From DATHWB01 sp040880725 (GTDB lineage Bacteria > Actinomycetota > Acidimicrobiia > Spongiisociales > ZC4RG35): a stretch of DNA of 17,922 nucleotides. This document shows positions 15,181 through 17,922 of this stretch, piece by piece (the stretch's first letter is position 1; every line of letters starts with the position of its first letter). A model generated the notes under the pieces. The model worked only from the letters and a program-made list of their open reading frames with translations. It was not told where the DNA came from and did no database searches. The DNA lies in NCBI GenBank assembly GCA_040880725.1, contig JBBDHV010000041.1:1-17922 (forward strand). Direction: 5' to 3'. Position numbers and translations under genes: made by a program.

Positions 15181-15201
15181 AACCTTCGGAGGTTCTAGAA
15201 C
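15181..15201. repeat. Palindromes AACCT-TCGG-AGGTT and GTTCTAGAAC
   Basis: A 5-bp hairpin with a TCGG loop (15181-15194) runs into a perfect 10-bp palindrome GTTCTAGAAC (15192-15201). A competing CCTCC/GGAGG pairing starts at 15176. The cluster lies between the two arms of the 21-bp inverted repeat and could be an operator or crossover site. Confidence 0.5.
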
Positions 15202-15273
15202 AACGCCCATGCGAAGACGAGGCCACTTCCGCCCTCGCCCCACGGCCCCGAAGCGGTCGAGGGGGAAGTGAAT

Positions 15274-15294
15274 CTGACACTCCGACGACAGGGT
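15274..15294 (-). repeat. Right arm of 21-bp imperfect inverted repeat
   Basis: CTGACACTC, four variable bases, GACAGGGT, the reverse complement of 15139-15159 except for the central four bases. It ends 19 bp before the xis start, where a bound protein could repress xis-int. Confidence 0.65.
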
Positions 15295-15313
15295 CGGCGC
15301 TCAAGATCCCGAC

Positions 15314-15553
15314 ATGACCGACGAAGACCGCCTGCTGACGGCCGAGGACCTGGCCGCGTTCCTAGAAGTGCCAGTCAAGACCCTATACGCGTGGCGTTAT
15401 CGAGGAGAGGGCCCAATCGGGTTCCGCGTCGGCAAGCACATCCGTTACCGATGGACCGATGTCGAGCGGTGGATTGGCGACCGCGTCCGCGTGGCTGAAT
15501 CCAGACGCTCTGGCCAGATTCCTCACCGGCCGCGTGTCGGGGGCTCTCTGTAG
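15314..15553 (+). CDS. xis: Excisionase-like HTH protein (helix_turn_helix_17 / MerR-like)
   Basis: A 79-residue basic DNA-binding protein. LLTAEDLAAFLEVPVKTLYA and WRYRGEGPIGFRVGKHIRYR followed by DVERWI are the full signature of the excisionase-type winged HTH found next to tyrosine integrases. Such proteins bend DNA at att sites and bias recombination toward excision, and some also repress their own operon. The integrase begins 55 bp downstream on the same strand, so both are probably co-transcribed. The repeat array just upstream is a natural candidate binding site. The ATG at 15314 lacks a strong Shine-Dalgarno. An alternative is a small regulator with no excisive role. Confidence 0.85.
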   Translation: MTDEDRLLTAEDLAAFLEVPVKTLYAWRYRGEGPIGFRVGKHIRYRWTDVERWIGDRVRVAESRRSGQIPHRPRVGGSL

Positions 15554-15597
15554 AGTCCTACTCGGGTGGCCCCAGCCGATCGTCCGTCGGCCATGCC

Positions 15598-15603
15598 AAG
15601 GAG
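15598..15603 (+). promoter_or_regulatory. Ribosome binding site fixing the integrase start
   Basis: AAGGAG, five bases before ATG 15609. It selects this start over the open frame that extends back to 15459 inside xis. Confidence 0.65.
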
Positions 15604-15608
15604 AAGCA

Positions 15609-16772
15609 ATGGCGAGCATCGAGAGACGTCAAACGGCGGCGGGTGAGACCCGATGGGATGTCCGCTACCGCGACCCGGATGAACGGCACCGCACACGCAC
15701 CTTTCATCGAAGGACGGACGCTCAGAAGTTCGCCAATCTGGTCGAGGCCGACATCGCGCGAGGCGAGTGGCTGGATCCTCTTCTCGGCAAGGAGACCTTC
15801 GGCGACTGGGCGAATCGATGGGTTCCAACGATCGCCGGGCTCACGCCCAAGACCCGGGAGAGCTACGAGTCGATTCTTCGCCGTCACCTTCTGCCCCGGT
15901 TTGAGAGCACGCCAGTGAACCGCATCGACCATCCGACAGTCGTGGCACTAATGGCCGAACTCACGGCGACTGGGGCGGGTGCCGGCACCGTCCGCAACGT
16001 GCGTGATGTGCTCCGGCTGATTCTCGAGCTGGCAAGACGGTCTGGTGCCATCAAGGTCAATCCAGTGGAGGGGGCGAAGGCCCCCAAGAAGCCGCCAGCT
16101 GAGATGGTGTTCCTCACGGCCGACCAGATCATGACCCTCGCACAAGAGCTGACCAATCCGCCGATCAAGCGAGGTGGCGGGGAGCATCGCCAGCCTGCCT
16201 ATCCAGAACGGGGGCTTCTCGCACGATTTGCCGGTTTCACGGGGTTGCGGGCAGGCGAGATCGTTGCCCTTCGCACCGAGTCTGTGGATCTCCTCCACGG
16301 CCGGGCGCACGTCGTCGCCTCGGCGACGGAGGCATACGGGAAGCTGCAGTTCGGACCACCGAAGACCTACCAGCGCCGTCCTGTGCCGATCCCGCAAGCG
16401 CTGGTCGCGGAATTGACCACTCACCTCGCGGGCAAGGCCGGAGCAGACTTCGTGTTCACTTCCTCAAGAGGTGGGCCTCTCCGACATTCCAACTTCTACG
16501 CCCGCCACTTCAAGCCAGCGGTCCTTCGTGCCGGCTTGCCGGAGGCGACCCGGTTCCATGACCTTCGCCACAGCTACGCCGCCATGCTCATCGCCGAAGG
16601 CGCCCACCCGAGGGCCATCATGGAGCGCCTCGGCCACAGCACCATCCAGGTCACGCTCGGCACATACGGTCACGTGTTCCCAAGTCTTGAGGCCTCCCTC
16701 ACCGCCGCTCTCGATGACGTGTACCGGAGCGCCGAGCCCAGGCGACCTGCCGATATTCGCGAGATCGGTTAA
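15609..16772 (+). CDS. int: Tyrosine site-specific integrase
   Basis: A 387-residue phage/ICE-type tyrosine recombinase. An N-terminal arm-binding-like segment (MASIERRQTAAGETRWDVRY, then FHRRTDAQKF) is followed by a SAM-like core-binding domain (FGDWANRWVPTIAGLTPKTR) and the catalytic domain. Catalytic residues are complete: R214 in FTGLRAGEIVALR, K252 in GPPKTYQRR, H317 and R320 in HDLRHSYAAML, H343 in LGHSTIQVT and nucleophile Y353 in GTYGHV. It should integrate and excise a genetic element by strand exchange at att sites. ATG 15609 is supported by AAGGAG five bases upstream; the open frame back to 15459 overlaps xis and is rejected. The attachment site is not identified; for this arrangement it usually lies just after int. 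Confidence 0.93.
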   Translation: MASIERRQTAAGETRWDVRYRDPDERHRTRTFHRRTDAQKFANLVEADIARGEWLDPLLGKETFGDWANRWVPTIAGLTPKTRESYESILRRHLLPRFESTPVNRIDHPTVVALMAELTATGAGAGTVRNVRDVLRLILELARRSGAIKVNPVEGAKAPKKPPAEMVFLTADQIMTLAQELTNPPIKRGGGEHRQPAYPERGLLARFAGFTGLRAGEIVALRTESVDLLHGRAHVVASATEAYGKLQFGPPKTYQRRPVPIPQALVAELTTHLAGKAGADFVFTSSRGGPLRHSNFYARHFKPAVLRAGLPEATRFHDLRHSYAAMLIAEGAHPRAIMERLGHSTIQVTLGTYGHVFPSLEASLTAALDDVYRSAEPRRPADIREIG

Positions 16773-16773
16773 T

Positions 16774-16798
16774 CGGCTAACTGATTGGGCATCAGCCG
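16774..16798 (+). terminator. Possible hairpin just after int
   Basis: CTGAT (16781-16785) pairs with ATCAG (16791-16795) around a TGGGC loop, and CGGCT (16774) can instead pair with AGCCG (16794). A short pyrimidine-rich stretch follows, but no clean T-run. It may be a weak terminator or part of an attachment site. Confidence 0.3.
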
Positions 16799-16847
16799 TT
16801 CTTGACTCCCTTTCGGACGAGGAGATGCCGGGAAAGGACACATCAAA

Positions 16848-17087
16848 ATGACATGTCGAGACGAAATCATCATGACTTTTAGGGAGCTGGCTCGCCGATC
16901 TGGACGCGATACGGTCTCAACGGCCGAGATACTGGACGAAATGAAGCGCCGCGGCTCGCGATACCGCGAATCAACGATCCGAACTCATGTCGTGTCGCGG
17001 TTGTGCGGCGACGCACCGGACCATCATGCGGTGGTGTACGACGACCTTGAACGCGCTGGGCACGGCCTGTACAGACTGAGGAAGTGA
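16848..17087 (+). CDS. Small winged-helix-like protein (DUF7669-like)
   Basis: A 79-residue protein. The core TVSTAEILDEMKRRGSRYRE, STIRTHVVSRLCGDAP and HHAVVYDDLERAGHGLYRL matches a small conserved domain I know from actinobacterial hypothetical proteins, sometimes joined to nucleases. I believe it is catalogued as DUF7669, but could not check. The helix-turn-helix pattern and a YRL-type beta ending suggest DNA binding. The AGGA at 16836-16839 before ATG 16848 is a plausible Shine-Dalgarno. Its TGA overlaps the GTG of the next gene (GTGA), so the two products are made together. It could be the DNA-binding or antidote half of a two-gene module; that is inference. Confidence 0.65.
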   Translation: MTCRDEIIMTFRELARRSGRDTVSTAEILDEMKRRGSRYRESTIRTHVVSRLCGDAPDHHAVVYDDLERAGHGLYRLRK

Positions 17088-17680
17088 CTGTGGAGATTGC
17101 GGTCCTCGGCTGGGGATCCCTCATTTGGAGGCCGACCCACTGTGACACAACCCTTGAGCTCAGGCATCCAGGTCATTGGGAACCGGACGGTCCCACAATT
17201 CCTATTGAGTTCGCTCGGATCTCCCGCGATGGTTCGCTTACCCTCGTAGTCGTTCCGGAATATCCCCATATAGTCACGACGCTCTGGAGTATGAGCGCTC
17301 ACCAGACACTCGATCCGGCCATACGGAACCTTGCGGCTCGCGAGTGCATAACCGAGAACCTGAACTCGATTCATGGCGTGGGAAGAGACGGCTCCATCAT
17401 CGGCTCATCGAACGAGGAAATCGCCACGACGGTCGAGTCTTGGCTGGGGGACCAGGAAGATTCTCTCGGCGCCGCGATTTGGACAGGTCTTGGCACTCAG
17501 CCGCGTCGGTGGCGTGATCGTGGGTATCGAGAGGGCTTCACACAGGCCAATGCTCTCTCCTACCTCAGGTCACTCCAGGCTGACGAGAACCACCCTGCCT
17601 TCGAGTACATAAGAAGGACGCCCGAACAGATCATGACTCCTATCCGTAAGCAGCAAGCGTACGAGGAAGGACTCCTTTGA
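17084..17680 (+). CDS. Gamma-glutamylcyclotransferase-like protein
   Basis: A 198-residue soluble protein starting MTVEIAVLGWGSLIWRPTHC. The GWGSLIW motif parallels the YGSLIW nucleotide-free pocket loop of GGCT/ChaC-fold enzymes, and DGPTIPIEFARISRDGSLTL is the next conserved block of this bacterial subgroup. The C-terminal part (IWTGLGTQPRRWRDRGYREG, then AFEYIRRTPEQIMTPIRKQ) has no motif I recognise. GGCT-fold enzymes cyclise gamma-glutamyl groups; I cannot identify the catalytic Glu with certainty, so substrate and activity are open. Translation is coupled to the DUF7669-like gene through a GTGA overlap. The position just downstream of int suggests accessory cargo. Confidence 0.65.
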   Translation: MTVEIAVLGWGSLIWRPTHCDTTLELRHPGHWEPDGPTIPIEFARISRDGSLTLVVVPEYPHIVTTLWSMSAHQTLDPAIRNLAARECITENLNSIHGVGRDGSIIGSSNEEIATTVESWLGDQEDSLGAAIWTGLGTQPRRWRDRGYREGFTQANALSYLRSLQADENHPAFEYIRRTPEQIMTPIRKQQAYEEGLL

Positions 17681-17737
17681 ATCGGTGCCGGCGCCGTCAC
17701 CCGTGCGTGCGCAGGCGCATTGGTCGGTGCAACGCGT
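17681..17737. other. Short 3' region after the GGCT-like gene
   Basis: GC-rich, with a self-complementary patch at about 17685-17702 (GGTG and CACC around GCCGGCGCC) that could fold just after the stop of the GGCT-like gene. No T-run follows, so it is not called a terminator. Confidence 0.3.
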
Positions 17738-17854
17738 TTAACGGCGTATTCGAGTCGAAACCGCCTTGGTGCGACTGTCCCAGCTGAGGACGGCCAAGAG
17801 CAAGAGGCTGGTTACCAGTACGCTGAGCCAAATCTGCTGACCCGTTTCCCACAT
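17738..17854 (-). CDS. Possible small single-pass membrane protein
   Basis: A 38-residue frame, MWETGQQIWLSVLVTSLLLL then AVLSWDSRTKAVSTRIRR, forms one hydrophobic helix with a basic C-terminus. That is a credible bitopic microprotein shape, and an in-frame TAG upstream (about 17900) limits it to this ATG. The Shine-Dalgarno (AGAAGA) is weak and no promoter is assigned. It may be chance coding. Confidence 0.3.
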   Translation of the reverse strand: MWETGQQIWLSVLVTSLLLLAVLSWDSRTKAVSTRIRR

Positions 17855-17922
17855 CGGGTCTTCTGGACGGAACCTGTCAAGGGCTGATTGCTGGATGTTC
17901 TAGGTTTTCGTTTGGACGGTTG

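Larger units (their letters stand above)
14904..15313. promoter_or_regulatory. Divergent control region between tad operon and xis-int
   Basis: These 410 bp separate the pilus operon (leftward) from xis-int (rightward) and must hold both promoters unless transcription reads in. I could not assign -35/-10 boxes with confidence. The region contains five TGTCA(G/T) direct repeats, a 21-bp imperfect inverted repeat, a perfect GTTCTAGAAC palindrome and overlapping hairpins, listed separately. The open - strand frame to 15140 is probably not translated. Confidence 0.5.

Noticed and set aside
15192..15201. LexA/SOS box
   Set aside because: The palindrome is GTTC-TA-GAAC, not the actinobacterial GAAC-N4-GTTC arrangement.
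15459..15608. Extended integrase start inside xis
   Set aside because: No Shine-Dalgarno and no integrase similarity; AAGGAG precedes ATG 15609.
17868..17880. TTGACA-like -35 box on the - strand near the window edge
   Set aside because: No acceptable -10 element at 16-18 bp spacing.

Overview
The window is GC-rich DNA with the codon use and gene content of a high-GC actinobacterium. An uncultured Actinomycetota of the Acidimicrobiia type would fit, but nothing here fixes the taxon. I see no rRNA, tRNA or CRISPR array.

Left block (1-3433, + strand): the 3' part of a DnaG-type primase gene with a frameshift in the TOPRIM region and no C-terminal helicase-binding domain. It is followed by a DUF488 gene, a conserved gene of unknown function that habitually accompanies DUF488 (with a Cys/His cluster and a sliding-clamp-like peptide), and a 426-residue protein with an RX4H motif suggesting a HEPN domain. 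The last three look like an accessory nucleic-acid or defence-type group, but no function can be assigned from sequence alone.

Middle block (14903 down to 3587, - strand): one compact 12-gene Tad/Flp (type IVb/c) pilus operon. In transcription order it encodes a lipoprotein with a duplicated domain, a secreted Trp/Cys-rich PKD-like protein, a CpaB/RcpC-type SAF protein, a CpaE-type P-loop protein with a deviant Walker A, the TadA/CpaF motor ATPase, TadB, TadC, a small Flp-like pilin, three TadE/TadG-type pseudopilins, and a 1122-residue membrane protein. That last protein joins three LysM domains to a cytoplasmic SARP/BTAD-like regulatory region. Most junctions are 4-nt ATGA/GTGA overlaps, so the machine is made as a translationally coupled set. 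No prepilin peptidase (TadV/CpaA) is in the window.

Right block (15314-17922, mainly + strand): an excisionase-like HTH protein and a tyrosine integrase. These are followed by a translationally coupled pair (a small winged-helix-like protein and a gamma-glutamylcyclotransferase-like protein) and a possible small membrane protein on the - strand at the edge. The 410-bp divergent region between the pilus operon and xis-int is unusually structured. It holds five TGTCA(G/T) direct repeats, mostly 11-12 bp apart, and a 21-bp imperfect inverted repeat bracketing a smaller palindrome. This looks like a recombination or operator site.

The most interesting items are the repeat array between the tad operon and xis-int, the LysM-membrane-BTAD protein ending the pilus operon, and the DUF488/partner/HEPN-like cluster beside a broken primase gene.
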